Positions 8,534 through 18,578 of a stretch of 64,000 nt of DNA are shown piece by piece. The stretch covers positions 1-64,000 of the forward strand of contig WREW01000005.1 in NCBI GenBank assembly GCA_009779135.1, read 5' to 3'. Source of the DNA: Alphaproteobacteria bacterium. Lineage in GTDB: Bacteria; Pseudomonadota; Alphaproteobacteria; UBA9219. The position numbers and the translations under genes were made by a program. Under the pieces are notes generated by a model. It was not told where the DNA came from and did no database searches. It saw nothing but the letters and a program-made list of their open reading frames with translations. Position 1 is the stretch's first letter; every line of letters starts with the position of its first letter.

Positions 8534-9265
8534 ATGATCCAAAGCGAGCTTTCAGACCTCACCCCTACCATCGTCCGCAGTGCAAGAAGGCGGCGGTCTT
8601 TGGCGCTTTATGTCGAAAATGACGGCTCGCTACGGGTGCTTGTGCCCATGAAAACAAGCCTGCGCTCCATCCAAGCTTTTATCCTTGAGCGCACAACTTG
8701 GATTAAAAAACAGCGGCAAGCCCTTAAAAACAACGAAGATTCCCTAAAACTGCCAAGCCTTTGCGACGGCATGATGATCCCTTTTCAGGGGCAGGATCTC
8801 AGGCTCGTGCTTGAACATCGTGATGCCCCTTTGACCTGCGCGGATGAAACCTGCCTGAATATGGCCTTTCCCTTAAAAAACCTCACGCCCGCGCTTTTGG
8901 AAAGCGAGATCAAAACCGCTTTGACCTTATGGTATAAAAAACAGGCGCGGCAGATTCTCCCTCAAAAACTTGCGGCATGGGCGGCGGTTATGAACCTTAA
9001 ACCGCGCGCGGTTTTTATAACAAGCCCGCGCCAGCGCTGGGGAAGCTGCTCGGCGCAGGATGAAATCAGGTTGAACTGGCGCCTTATCATGACGCATCCT
9101 TTGCTGCTGGACTATCTTGTGATTCACGAGCTTGCTCATATCAAACACAAAAATCATGGCAAAAGATTTTGGAATCTTGTAGAAAAGTTCGCGCCGCAAA
9201 GCAAAGAAACCCGCGCAAGGCTGCGCAAGTTCGAAAAATCGCCCTTTTTAAAACTTTTTGAATAA
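8534..9265 (+). CDS. M48-like (YgjP/SprT-type, DUF45) metalloprotease
   Basis: The protein belongs to the DUF45/YgjP group of putative zinc metallopeptidases. The catalytic signature is VIHELAHIKHKNHGKRFW near residue 200, with HELAH supplying two zinc-binding His and the Glu, and a third His in NHGKRF. Upstream is the conserved SPRQRWGSCSAQDEIRLNWRL block typical of the family, and the N-terminal third has the RSLALYVENDGSLRVLVP pattern. No signal peptide is seen, so it is probably cytoplasmic. The ATG at 8534 is preferred over the TTG at 8525; neither has a clear ribosome site. The substrate is unknown. Confidence 0.88.
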   Translation: MIQSELSDLTPTIVRSARRRRSLALYVENDGSLRVLVPMKTSLRSIQAFILERTTWIKKQRQALKNNEDSLKLPSLCDGMMIPFQGQDLRLVLEHRDAPLTCADETCLNMAFPLKNLTPALLESEIKTALTLWYKKQARQILPQKLAAWAAVMNLKPRAVFITSPRQRWGSCSAQDEIRLNWRLIMTHPLLLDYLVIHELAHIKHKNHGKRFWNLVEKFAPQSKETRARLRKFEKSPFLKLFE

Positions 9266-9277
9266 GAAAGGCCACTT

Positions 9278-10483
9278 ATGCCCCGCTTTAACACGCTTGA
9301 TGATCTTCCCTTGGCAGGAAAAACCGTTCTTTTGCGCGTGGACTATAATGTGCCGATCAAGGATGGCCGGATCACAGACCTCACGCGCCTTGAACGAACC
9401 CTGCCGACGCTTCTTGATCTTATCAAGGCGGGCGCCAAAATTGTGATCCTTTCGCATTTTGGCCGACCCAAAGGCAAACGGCAGGATAGTATGTCCCTGC
9501 GTCCTGTTGCTCAGGCGCTTAGCACGCTGATAAAGCGCCCTGTCGCTTTTGCCGAAGATTGCAAAGGCGAAGATGTCAAAAAAGCCGTAGCGGCGCTTTC
9601 TTCGGGCGAGATCCTTATGCTCGAAAATGTCCGCTTTTATGAGGGCGAGGAAAAAGGCGATCCCGCCTTTGCGCAAGAGCTGGCCGCGCTCGGTGACGTC
9701 TTCGTCAATGACGCTTTCGGCGCGGCGCATCGCGCGCATGCCTCAACAACGCTTTTGGCGCGGCTTTTGCCTTCTGCGGCGGGACGGCTGATGCAAAGCG
9801 AACTGACTGCGCTTAAAGATGCGCTGGATGATCCCCAGCATCCTGTGGCGGCTTTGGTGGGCGGCTCCAAAATCTCGACCAAACTTGATCTTCTTTTTAA
9901 TCTTGTAAGCAAGGTTGATGTTTTGGTTTTGGGCGGCGGCATGGCCAATACTTTTCTTGCCGCGCAGGGTATTGCGCTCGGGCGTTCGCTTTATGAGGCC
10001 GACATGCTTGAGCAAGCCGCAAAAATCACGCAGCGCGCAGCTGACGCAGGATGCACCATTCTTTTACCCGCAGATGTTGTGGTCACAACAGAAATCAAGG
10101 AAGGCGAAGGCAGCCAGACCGTCAATATCGATCAAATCCCGCAGAATAAAATGGTCGTGGATCTGGGGTCGCAAGCCATCAAAACCATCAACGAAACGCT
10201 GGCACGGTGTAAGACGGTTCTCTGGAACGGCCCGCTGGGCGTCTTTGAAGTCAAACCCTTTGACCACGCAACCAACGAAGTTGGCCGTCATATCGCAGCG
10301 CTGACAAAAAGCGGCCAGCTCCTGTCCGTAGCCGGAGGCGGCGACACCATCGCCGCCATCACGCACGCGGATCTTGGTGATGGAATATCCTACATCTCAA
10401 CAGCAGGCGGCGCCTTTTTGGAATATCTGGAAGGCAAGACCCTGCCGGGCGTTGAGGCGCTTGAAAAGGCGGCTACACTCTAA
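9278..10483 (+). CDS. pgk: Phosphoglycerate kinase
   Basis: The enzyme transfers phosphate between 1,3-bisphosphoglycerate and ADP in glycolysis and gluconeogenesis. The 401-residue product has the signature LLRVDYNVPIKDG near the N-terminus, LSHFGRPKG, ENVRFYEGEEKGDP, NDAFGAAHRAHAST, GGSKISTKLDLL, LGGGMANTFL, the hinge region WNGPLGVFE and the nucleotide-binding SVAGGGDTIAAI. A GAAAGG lies about 7 bases before the ATG. It follows the protease gene after 12 bases. Its 3' end overlaps the convergent pilin-like gene by 11 bases. Length and motifs are ordinary. Confidence 0.96.
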   Translation: MPRFNTLDDLPLAGKTVLLRVDYNVPIKDGRITDLTRLERTLPTLLDLIKAGAKIVILSHFGRPKGKRQDSMSLRPVAQALSTLIKRPVAFAEDCKGEDVKKAVAALSSGEILMLENVRFYEGEEKGDPAFAQELAALGDVFVNDAFGAAHRAHASTTLLARLLPSAAGRLMQSELTALKDALDDPQHPVAALVGGSKISTKLDLLFNLVSKVDVLVLGGGMANTFLAAQGIALGRSLYEADMLEQAAKITQRAADAGCTILLPADVVVTTEIKEGEGSQTVNIDQIPQNKMVVDLGSQAIKTINETLARCKTVLWNGPLGVFEVKPFDHATNEVGRHIAALTKSGQLLSVAGGGDTIAAITHADLGDGISYISTAGGAFLEYLEGKTLPGVEALEKAATL

Positions 10484-11126
10484 AATAAAAAGCAAAGCCG
10501 TCACAACGCTGCCGCCCAACCGTAAACAGCGCGGTGGGCGCCAAAGCCGTAGCATTGATCCATTCGCCGCCCCGATTGATATAGGAGAAGAAAGGCCCCC
10601 CATCCTGCGTGGGCTCCAAAGGCAAAACATCTGCCGGCATAAAACCGCTATGAGTGCCCGTATAATCACCGCGATTGCCGCGCAAAGCCACCATCATGTC
10701 CGTGCAGATAGCGCGGCTCGCGTCAGGCGCAACATCCGGCAATGTGAACTCAATCGTAAAACCGCGCGTGATGCTGTTGCCATTGGTATCAGTCGTACGG
10801 TGAAAATGTAACAAGATCTCGCCGTTCCAAGCATTCACCACATGCGTCCCTACATTAGGGATGGCGTAGGCAGGAAAAAGCCCAGCCGCGATCTGACCTT
10901 CAATATCAGTCGGCGGCGCAGCCATAATATGCATGCCGTAAATGGCGCGGACGGTATTGGCGATCTCCATGGCTGTCGCCGCCGTATCGGAAATGTTAAG
11001 CCGCGCGCGCGTATGTGTCGCCGCCGCCCAGATAGCCGCCATAAGAAACCCGACAAAAGCGAAAACAAGGACGGCTTCGGTCAGCGTAAAACCGCGCTGG
11101 CGGCGTAAAAATGTCATGCTGGTCAT
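10473..11126 (-). CDS. Type IV prepilin-like protein
   Basis: The N-terminus carries a class III signal: a short basic leader (RRQRG) followed by FTLTEAVLVFAFVGFLMAA, with cleavage expected after the Gly and Glu at mature position 5. The rest is a soluble domain with few Cys (ICTDMM, RQRCDGF). The start was placed at the ATG at 11126, 4 bases after the heparinase-like gene's stop and behind AAGGAG at about 9 bases; a further ATG lies at 11117. The presumed role is a pilin or pseudopilin processed by a prepilin peptidase. No pilus assembly gene is visible nearby, so the machine it serves cannot be named. It overlaps pgk at the 3' end. Confidence 0.8.
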   Translation of the reverse strand: MTSMTFLRRQRGFTLTEAVLVFAFVGFLMAAIWAAATHTRARLNISDTAATAMEIANTVRAIYGMHIMAAPPTDIEGQIAAGLFPAYAIPNVGTHVVNAWNGEILLHFHRTTDTNGNSITRGFTIEFTLPDVAPDASRAICTDMMVALRGNRGDYTGTHSGFMPADVLPLEPTQDGGPFFSYINRGGEWINATALAPTALFTVGRQRCDGFAFYFRV

Positions 11127-11130
11127 AAGG

Positions 11131-12768
11131 TCACGCTCCTTTTTTGTCCTTGCTGCCTTCACGGCTTAGCACCCATTGCACGCGCGTTGTGCCGGAGCCG
11201 CTGAAGCCGGAGATTCGCACCTGCAGTGTACGCACAAGCCTCCCATCGGCGCAATAGACGCTTGGTTCAAGAGCCGGAGATTCATGAAAAGGCGGGCAAA
11301 GGCGCAGGCGCCAGCCGCTTCCCGAAGCCGTGCGCAGCAAAACCGAGCCGCCATCTTGGGAAAGCATCGCCCGCACAGCCGGATGCAGGTGCCAGCGTAT
11401 AGAAAACTCCTGCCCCTGCACCCCTTCGATAAGGTCTTCGCCTTCAAGCTGATCGCCCGAGGCAGAAAGGCGCAGGCTGCGCGCCACCGTTACATGATGG
11501 CGCTGCGCATAACCGTCATGCGCGCAATCGACATAGGCTTTCTGGTCTTGCTCGTAACGTAAAGTTGAAACACGCAAAGGCCGCTGCGCAATACCGCCTT
11601 CGGGCAACAAGGCACAGGCGTTTTTGTCGCAGACCGTAATGGTGCTGTGCGCTGCTGTCGCACGCAGGGCCGACCACCAGTGCGGTTTATGGTGCGGCGC
11701 TGCGCCGCAGTTGGTAATGATTTTCTCACGCCCCACGCTGAACTCAAAACCCATAAGGCCTGCATGCGCCTCTTTGTCAAAAGGCCGCAAAGGCGGCGCG
11801 CCGACATCAACCACCAGCAGACTGCGCCCCGCAACAACCCTTTCATAGCCCATGTAAGGCAGCCGCTTGATCAGCCTTGTGCGCATGCGCGCCAAAGACA
11901 CGGTCGCATCCAAAAGCAGCGCGCGCTCTTCACAGCTGCCGTGGAAAAGGGCCAAAGACCCGTCACCATGACGGAAGAACTTCAAAACCGGCAGCATGCG
12001 CGTGATGGCCAGCGTCATGGCGGAAGGCACTTCAAGGCCGGCCACCTGCAAAGCATCGCGCATATCAATAAGAAGCCGCAGCATATGCGCATGCACAGAA
12101 GGATTGCGCGCGACATGCCCGCCATCCGGTAAAATCTCGGCTGTCAGCTGGCGCTCCAAAAGCTCAAACCCTAAACTGAGCGCCCGCTCCCGATCCACCA
12201 AGGCAAGACCGCCGAAAATAAGGCCCTTGACGACATAAAGCCCCTCAACACCCGTAAAGCCGCTTTGTGCGGTTAAAAGCAGATGCCTAAGCTGGCGCGT
12301 GGCGCAAATAAGGAAATCGCGCGTAAAAGCCGGACGCGCGCAAGGCGAAAAGAAATCATAAAAAGCAATCCAGTTGGAAAGACGCGCGCCTAAAACAGGC
12401 GGCGACCAGCTTTCCTCATCCCATGCCGAAAGATCTTCCATCCATTCCTGAATAAGCACCACGGCGCGCTGCCTTGCCCGCTCTGTCCCGACAGCGCGCA
12501 AATCGCGCAAAGCCTCCTGCGTTAAAAGATGGCAACACGGAGTTTCCTGATCGGCAAATACACCTTCAAGAGGATCTAAAAGGCTGCCCTGCCTTGCGAT
12601 CAGCATTTGTCCGGCCTGCGCGTCACCCGGCCAAAGATCCGGCAAGGATAAACCGATTTTTTGAGCAACCTCGCCCTGATCCAGAACAAGACGATAAAGA
12701 GGATTGCCATAAGTCACAGACTGAACGCGCCGCTTAATCTGGCGTAATATTTTCGCCGGGCTGTTCAT
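11131..12768 (-). CDS. Heparinase II/III-family protein
   Basis: The 545-residue product matches the alphaproteobacterial heparinase II/III-like proteins commonly found beside rpe. The N-terminal two thirds is an all-alpha toroid (repeated helical segments around residues 100-300, such as GLYVVKGLIFGGLAL and GHVARNPSVHAHMLRLLIDMRDAL). The C-terminal part is a beta-rich region with the polysaccharide-lyase-like HKPHWWSALRATAAHSTITVCDK segment. It has no clear signal peptide. Polysaccharide or oligosaccharide cleavage is inferred from the fold; the substrate is unknown. It runs with rpe upstream (20 bases) and the pilin-like gene downstream (4 bases). Confidence 0.85.
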   Translation of the reverse strand: MNSPAKILRQIKRRVQSVTYGNPLYRLVLDQGEVAQKIGLSLPDLWPGDAQAGQMLIARQGSLLDPLEGVFADQETPCCHLLTQEALRDLRAVGTERARQRAVVLIQEWMEDLSAWDEESWSPPVLGARLSNWIAFYDFFSPCARPAFTRDFLICATRQLRHLLLTAQSGFTGVEGLYVVKGLIFGGLALVDRERALSLGFELLERQLTAEILPDGGHVARNPSVHAHMLRLLIDMRDALQVAGLEVPSAMTLAITRMLPVLKFFRHGDGSLALFHGSCEERALLLDATVSLARMRTRLIKRLPYMGYERVVAGRSLLVVDVGAPPLRPFDKEAHAGLMGFEFSVGREKIITNCGAAPHHKPHWWSALRATAAHSTITVCDKNACALLPEGGIAQRPLRVSTLRYEQDQKAYVDCAHDGYAQRHHVTVARSLRLSASGDQLEGEDLIEGVQGQEFSIRWHLHPAVRAMLSQDGGSVLLRTASGSGWRLRLCPPFHESPALEPSVYCADGRLVRTLQVRISGFSGSGTTRVQWVLSREGSKDKKGA

Positions 12769-12788
12769 AAACGGCAGACTCTCTTCAT

Positions 12789-13454
12789 TCAGCGACGCAA
12801 AGCGTCTAGGTTTGATTGATATTGCGCAGGCCCCCCTGCAAAAGCGGCAGTTCCCGCCACAAGCACATCAGCGCCGGCCTTGCGCACAAGCGCCGCCGTC
12901 TGCGCGTTAATTCCGCCATCAACTTCAAGATCAATAGTTTTTCCCAAAGCATTGATAGCGCGGCGAAGCTGGCCGATTCTCTCAAGCTGGTTTTCAAGAA
13001 AAGACTGCCCGCCAAAACCCGGATTGACCGTCATCACCAAAACAAGATCAAGCATGGACAAAACCGGCTCGACCACAGACAAAGGCGTTGCGGGATTAAG
13101 TGCCACACCGGCTTTTTTCCCAAAGCTCTTGATAAGCCCGAGCGTGCGGTGGAGATGAGGCCCCGCCTCGGGATGCACAGTGATAATATCCGCCCCCGCC
13201 TTGGCGAAAGCTTCGATAAAGGGATCAGCCGGCGCAATCATCAAATGCGCATCAAACGGCTTTGGGGAAAGAGGCCGCAGCGCCGCCACGACCGAAGGGC
13301 CAAAAGTGATATTGGGCACAAAATGCCCGTCCATAATATCCAGATGGATATAATCAGCCCCCGCCTGATCCATGGCGGCAAGCTCCTGCCCGAGACAGGA
13401 GAAATCAGCCGCCAAAAGAGATGGCGCAATAAGAACAGGGTCATTCATGTGCAT
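12789..13454 (-). CDS. rpe: Ribulose-phosphate 3-epimerase
   Basis: Rpe interconverts ribulose 5-phosphate and xylulose 5-phosphate in the pentose phosphate pathway. The 221-residue TIM-barrel has APSLLAADF near the N-terminus, HLDIMDGHFVPNITFGP with catalytic Asp and metal His, FDAHLMI, ITVHPEA, VMTVNPGFGGQSF and EVDGGIN. It is the first gene of the rpe, heparinase-like, pilin-like minus-strand run. An ATG two codons in (MNDPVL, 13448) is an alternative start. The divergent spacer to 13618 must carry the promoter. Confidence 0.96.
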   Translation of the reverse strand: MHMNDPVLIAPSLLAADFSCLGQELAAMDQAGADYIHLDIMDGHFVPNITFGPSVVAALRPLSPKPFDAHLMIAPADPFIEAFAKAGADIITVHPEAGPHLHRTLGLIKSFGKKAGVALNPATPLSVVEPVLSMLDLVLVMTVNPGFGGQSFLENQLERIGQLRRAINALGKTIDLEVDGGINAQTAALVRKAGADVLVAGTAAFAGGPAQYQSNLDALRR

Positions 13455-13617
13455 AACTCTAACAAAATCAGTGACCTAAAGCAATATTGGATCAACACGC
13501 CCTTTTGTTATGACAGGTTTTTCCAAAGAATCCCTTAAAATAATCTGGCGCAAGTAAAAAACCCGCGATAAAGTTCAAACACTGCTCCTAACACATAGAA
13601 ATTGAAGGATTTAAGCC

Positions 13618-14154
13618 ATGAACAACCCTTTTATTCCCCATACGACCGTCGTTGCAGAGTTTGCTCATGACCTTGCCGTCAAAATCAAAAAAGATCCTTA
13701 TGATGAAGCCTCACGCGAGGGTCTTGTTTTTTTACTCTCCGAAAATGGGCCCGGGTTGGAAGAAAATATACGCACCATCGCCCGCGAAGGTCTTTTGAAA
13801 CCTCAAGCTTTTTCGGCAGCCTATAATATTCTGGGCGCGCTTTTTAAAACAAAGCTGGATTTGCTGCCGCCCGCCATAAGCGAAAAACAGGGCATTGAAA
13901 AAGGATTCAAAGACGCCAAAAAACTGCTTGGCGAGCACGAAGACCCTTCCTTTGGCCCCCACATAACAACCCTTATCCGTGACCTCCGCAATCCGGACAA
14001 CACAGAAGTCAGCCTGATGGCAACGCAGCTTATTCAAAACGCCTACAACGAACCCTGTTCTTTTTTCAAAACCAAACGCTCAGTCCTGCAGCATCTCAAG
14101 GTTCGGGAAGATGCCTTCCATAAACGCGCCAAAGCTCTGGGCCTTAGCCTCTAA
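13618..14154 (+). CDS. Hypothetical protein, tandem paralogue A
   Basis: I do not recognise this family. The 178-residue soluble protein has no signal peptide and looks largely helical. It shares with the next gene the motif NGPGLEENIR followed by REGLLK near residues 43-61, plus looser similarity through DLLPPAISE, GFKDAKKLL and a C-terminal SVLQHLKVREDAF-like helix. GAAGGA stands 8 bases before the ATG. The pair is separated by 14 bases and so is probably cotranscribed from the spacer shared with rpe. Length and arrangement suggest a local duplication followed by strong divergence. Function is unknown. Confidence 0.75.
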   Translation: MNNPFIPHTTVVAEFAHDLAVKIKKDPYDEASREGLVFLLSENGPGLEENIRTIAREGLLKPQAFSAAYNILGALFKTKLDLLPPAISEKQGIEKGFKDAKKLLGEHEDPSFGPHITTLIRDLRNPDNTEVSLMATQLIQNAYNEPCSFFKTKRSVLQHLKVREDAFHKRAKALGLSL

Positions 14155-14168
14155 AAGGAATTAAAATC

Positions 14169-14714
14169 ATGAAAAAAACTTCTTCTTCCGCTATGACGAA
14201 CAGGGTTGCCGTTATGACGCGCGTCCATTCTTTTGCCCTTGCGATTAACAACAATCTAAATGAGTACAGATTCCACGAGAGTCTTATTTCTGCTCTTTCC
14301 AACAACGGGCCTGGTCTGGAAGAAAATATCCGCAGCCTCACCCGCGAAGGCCTTTTGAAGACGGCAACTTTTGGAAGAACAAAGGAAATCCTGAGCGCGG
14401 CCTTTAAAGTGCAGCCGGATTTAAAGCCGTTCATCATCAACGAAGTTGAGAAACTTGACGAAGGCTTTAAAAAAGCCGCAACAGCGCTCCACAGGCTCAA
14501 GGAAAATCCCTTTAGCCCGAACATCCACACCCTTATCATGGACACGTTCGACCCTAAGATCAAAAAGTTCAGCCCCATGGCAAGGCAGCATCTTCAAAGT
14601 GCCTACACAGAAGACCGCTCCCCCATCAAAACAAGGGACTCCGTCCTAAGGCAGCTTGAGGCTCAGGAAAAAGTCTTTTGCGAGAACGCAAGGCTTTTGG
14701 CCCCCATCCTCTAA
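14169..14714 (+). CDS. Hypothetical protein, tandem paralogue B
   Basis: The 181-residue product is a divergent copy of the gene just upstream: NNGPGLEENIRSLTREGLLK aligns almost without change, as do FKVQPDLKPFI, DEGFKKAATALH and DSVLRQLEAQEKVF. The N-terminus (MKKTSSSAMTNRVAVMTR) differs from that of copy A. A clear AAGGA lies 8 bases before the ATG. No membrane segments are seen. The 3' end overlaps the convergent phaB by 4 bases. I cannot assign a function; conservation concentrated in one short motif suggests a binding site or interaction surface. Confidence 0.75.
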   Translation: MKKTSSSAMTNRVAVMTRVHSFALAINNNLNEYRFHESLISALSNNGPGLEENIRSLTREGLLKTATFGRTKEILSAAFKVQPDLKPFIINEVEKLDEGFKKAATALHRLKENPFSPNIHTLIMDTFDPKIKKFSPMARQHLQSAYTEDRSPIKTRDSVLRQLEAQEKVFCENARLLAPIL

Positions 14715-15454
14715 GCCATATACTGGCCGCCATTGATGTTAAAGGTCGCGCCGGTGATAAAAACATTGTCATCATCAGCCAGAAAAGCGACAAGCCGCGC
14801 AATGCTGTCCGCGCTGCCGAGCTTCTTGACGGGGATTTTCGCAACGATCTTTTCCAAAATCGTAGCATCCACCGCGCGCACCATGTCCGTGTCGATATAG
14901 CCGGGCGCAATCACATTGACGGTCACGCCCTTGGAGGCCACCTCAAGCGCCAGAGACTTGGAAAAGCCCACAATACCGGCCTTGGCGGCCGCGTAATTGG
15001 TCTGCCCCACCTGCCCCGACAGGCCGTTGATGGAGCTGATCGAGATAATGCGCCCGAATTCGCGCTGGCGCATCCCTTCCACCACAAGGCGTGACAGGTT
15101 AAAGACCGAATCAAGATTGGTGTGGATCACTTCCTGCCATTGCTGCGGCGTCATTTTATGCAAGAACGCATCCCGCGTGATGCCCGCATTATTGACCAGA
15201 ATGTCCACAGGCCCGAGATCTTTTTCAATGCGGGCGATATATTCGGCGCAAGCGTCATAATCGGCCACATTAAACTTATAGACGGCATCAATGCCTGTTT
15301 TTTCACGAAAAGCCTCAGCCGCCTTGTCATTACCCATGTAAGTGGCCGCAACCTTATAGCCGAACTTATGCAGCAAAGCGCTGATAGAAGCGCCGATTCC
15401 GCGCGTTCCCCCTGTGACGACCGCTACCCGTGATGTTTCAATTTTTCTTACCAT
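14711..15454 (-). CDS. phaB: Acetoacetyl-CoA reductase
   Basis: PhaB is the NADPH-dependent reductase giving (R)-3-hydroxybutyryl-CoA for polyhydroxybutyrate. The 247-residue short-chain dehydrogenase has TGGTRGIGASI at the nucleotide site, NNAGITRDAFLHKM, the catalytic Ser in ISISSINGLSG, the YAAAKAG Tyr/Lys pair, and the PhaB-typical GQVGQTNYAAAKAGIVGF. AAGGA lies 8 bases before the ATG. It lies downstream of phaA on the same strand, separated by about 96 bases with a hairpin. The polymerase phaC is not in the window. FabG is the alternative assignment, made less likely by the phaA neighbour. Confidence 0.9.
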   Translation of the reverse strand: MVRKIETSRVAVVTGGTRGIGASISALLHKFGYKVAATYMGNDKAAEAFREKTGIDAVYKFNVADYDACAEYIARIEKDLGPVDILVNNAGITRDAFLHKMTPQQWQEVIHTNLDSVFNLSRLVVEGMRQREFGRIISISSINGLSGQVGQTNYAAAKAGIVGFSKSLALEVASKGVTVNVIAPGYIDTDMVRAVDATILEKIVAKIPVKKLGSADSIARLVAFLADDDNVFITGATFNINGGQYMA

Positions 15455-15503
15455 TTGCTTGATCCTTTATGATGTGTGTCGTTGAAAAAAAGACCGCATG
15501 GCT

Positions 15504-15524
15504 ACAGCCCTTTTTCGGGGCTGC
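15504..15524 (-). other. Short hairpin in the phaA-phaB spacer
   Basis: A stem of six to seven G/C-rich pairs (CAGCCC against GGGCTG) with a small loop lies between phaA and phaB. Read in the direction of transcription it is followed, about 11 bases later, by a run of T. It could weaken readthrough or protect the phaA message, but the distance to the T-run is longer than in a classical terminator. Confidence 0.35.
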
Positions 15525-15550
15525 AGCGATGCTTTTACCGGACTTCAAGT

Positions 15551-16729
<1,179 letters not shown>

Positions 16730-16859
16730 GTTCAGGAAACTCCTTAGGAAAGAGATAAGTCGCGCAGTTGCCTTAAAAACGAATGTTCAAAAACATCTGC
16801 GGACGCGGGAGAGGTGTAAGTTGGGCGAAAGCTTACCGTGATCGACTCAACAAAGCAAC

Positions 16860-18572
16860 CTAAGATTCATCCCGCGCTGGTAACTGCATAACAAAGCGTG
16901 CGCCAAAAACAAGGCCTTTTTCATTTTTTCGGTTTTCAGCCCATATTTTTCCATGGTGCGCTGCAACAATTTGCTTGGAAATGCTAAGACCCAGACCGGA
17001 ATGCAGTCCGAACTTTTCGGTTTTAGGGCGCTCGGAATAAAAGCGGTCAAAAATAGCCTCGATCTTGGCCTGCGGAATCCCGGGCCCTTCATCTTCGACA
17101 ATAATCTCAATCACATTTTCCGTGGCGCGCCGCGCGCGGATCACGACCTTGGTGCCCGCAGGGGCAAAGGACTGCGCGTTATCAATAAGATTTTGCATCA
17201 CCTGAATCAGGCGGGCCTCAACACCGGATATTTTAAGATTTTCCGCCCTGTCAAGCTCCAGCACCACCGGCGCAAGCTCTGTATATTGGCTGTAAAAACC
17301 GATAAAAGTCGTGAGCATCTGATAAATATCAATAACGGTCATCTCATCCCGCGAAAGCTCCCCATCAAGGCGCGAGGCGCGCGAAATATCCGTAATCAGT
17401 CGGTCAAGGCGGTCCACATCATCCTTGATAACCGCCATCAAAGCGCTAAGCCGGTTCTGATCCTTGATTTTTGTAGATGTTTCAACCGCGCTGCGCAAAG
17501 AGGTCAAAGGATTTTTAATCTCATGCGCCACATCGGCGGCAAAGTTTTCAATAGCGCTGATGCGTCTGGCGATCGCGGACGTCATCTCATTCACGGCCAC
17601 AGAGAGATCGCCGATTTCATCCTGCCTTTTGCTGAAATCCGGAATGACGCTGCGCTTGAGCGCCCGCGCCGAACCTTCAAGCCCCTGCAGCTGCACCTGC
17701 CCCTTGCGTATGCTCTCAACAGCTTTGGATAAAAGCTTCAAGGGCCTTACAATGGCCTGCGCCAGATAAAGCGCCAATAAAACCGTCACAAACAAAGCTA
17801 TGCCGAAAAGCTTCAGCGTGTCATCCCGCACAATCTGAATGGCTCTCATGATTTTTTCATCCGACTGGGTCAGCATCACCGTGCCGAGAACCTGCCGGTA
17901 ACGCTGCACCGGCGCCACAGCCACTAAAAAGTAGCCGCCCTCGGGCAAGCGCCATACCTGCGTCTTGGGCCGCCCTTCCTCACGCGCCTGCCTTATAATG
18001 TCATAAGCATGCCCCCGCTCGATCTGGGAGCCCGGGTAAAGCGGGTATTCGCGTTTCTGCGCAAGCCGGTCAAGGCGGTCATAAAAAGCCCTGACGCCGA
18101 AATCATGCCAGATGTTTTCCACAGGCGGCAGTTCCTGCGGTTTGTTCATCACTTCAAGCAAAATCCGGCTGTCGGCCACAAGCTGGTCGTTGATATCAAA
18201 AAGCCTTGTGCGCGTTTCGCTGGCCTCGACAAGACGGCGCACCATAAGTCTGGCCAAAAGAGGCGAGAGAATATTGCTCTCATCCTCATCCAAAACCACA
18301 GCGCCCTCGGCCAGAGCGCTTGCGGACATGCGCGTCTGCATCAAAAGACTGTTAAGCTCGGCCTCAATCAGGCGGTTTTTATATTGGCCCATATAAAGGA
18401 AGCTGCCGACCAGAACGGCCGGCGCGATCAAAGGAACAATAAGGATTCGCAGCGTCAAAGGCGAAAAATGCGTCCGCGTACGCTCCCGAACCCACAAAAC
18501 ATGGGGCCAAGCTTGTTCCGCCACCTTACGCCGGAAAGACCAGAAGTGAAAAAGACGCAGCTTTTTCTTCAT
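16860..18572 (-). CDS. chvG: ChvG-type sensor histidine kinase
   Basis: This is the membrane sensor of a ChvG/ChvI (ExoS/ChvI) pair; in related bacteria it responds to envelope stress or acid. The 570-residue protein has a basic N-terminus, a first membrane segment around residues 42-64, a periplasmic stimulus-sensing domain, a second membrane segment around 245-268 (LFGIALFVTVLLALYLAQAIV), a HAMP region, HisKA with AHEIKNPLTSLRSAVE, and HATPase with NLIDNAQSFAP, DEGPGIP and HSGLGLSISKQI. The response regulator lies just upstream, 6 bases away. An HPr kinase gene that often follows in relatives is not present here. Confidence 0.9.
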   Translation of the reverse strand: MKKKLRLFHFWSFRRKVAEQAWPHVLWVRERTRTHFSPLTLRILIVPLIAPAVLVGSFLYMGQYKNRLIEAELNSLLMQTRMSASALAEGAVVLDEDESNILSPLLARLMVRRLVEASETRTRLFDINDQLVADSRILLEVMNKPQELPPVENIWHDFGVRAFYDRLDRLAQKREYPLYPGSQIERGHAYDIIRQAREEGRPKTQVWRLPEGGYFLVAVAPVQRYRQVLGTVMLTQSDEKIMRAIQIVRDDTLKLFGIALFVTVLLALYLAQAIVRPLKLLSKAVESIRKGQVQLQGLEGSARALKRSVIPDFSKRQDEIGDLSVAVNEMTSAIARRISAIENFAADVAHEIKNPLTSLRSAVETSTKIKDQNRLSALMAVIKDDVDRLDRLITDISRASRLDGELSRDEMTVIDIYQMLTTFIGFYSQYTELAPVVLELDRAENLKISGVEARLIQVMQNLIDNAQSFAPAGTKVVIRARRATENVIEIIVEDEGPGIPQAKIEAIFDRFYSERPKTEKFGLHSGLGLSISKQIVAAHHGKIWAENRKNEKGLVFGARFVMQLPARDES

Positions 18573-18578
18573 AAGGCT

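Noticed and set aside
16953-17732. 259-residue frame opposite chvG
   Set aside because: Composition rich in Asn, His and Arg typical of a complement of a real gene; no ribosome site.
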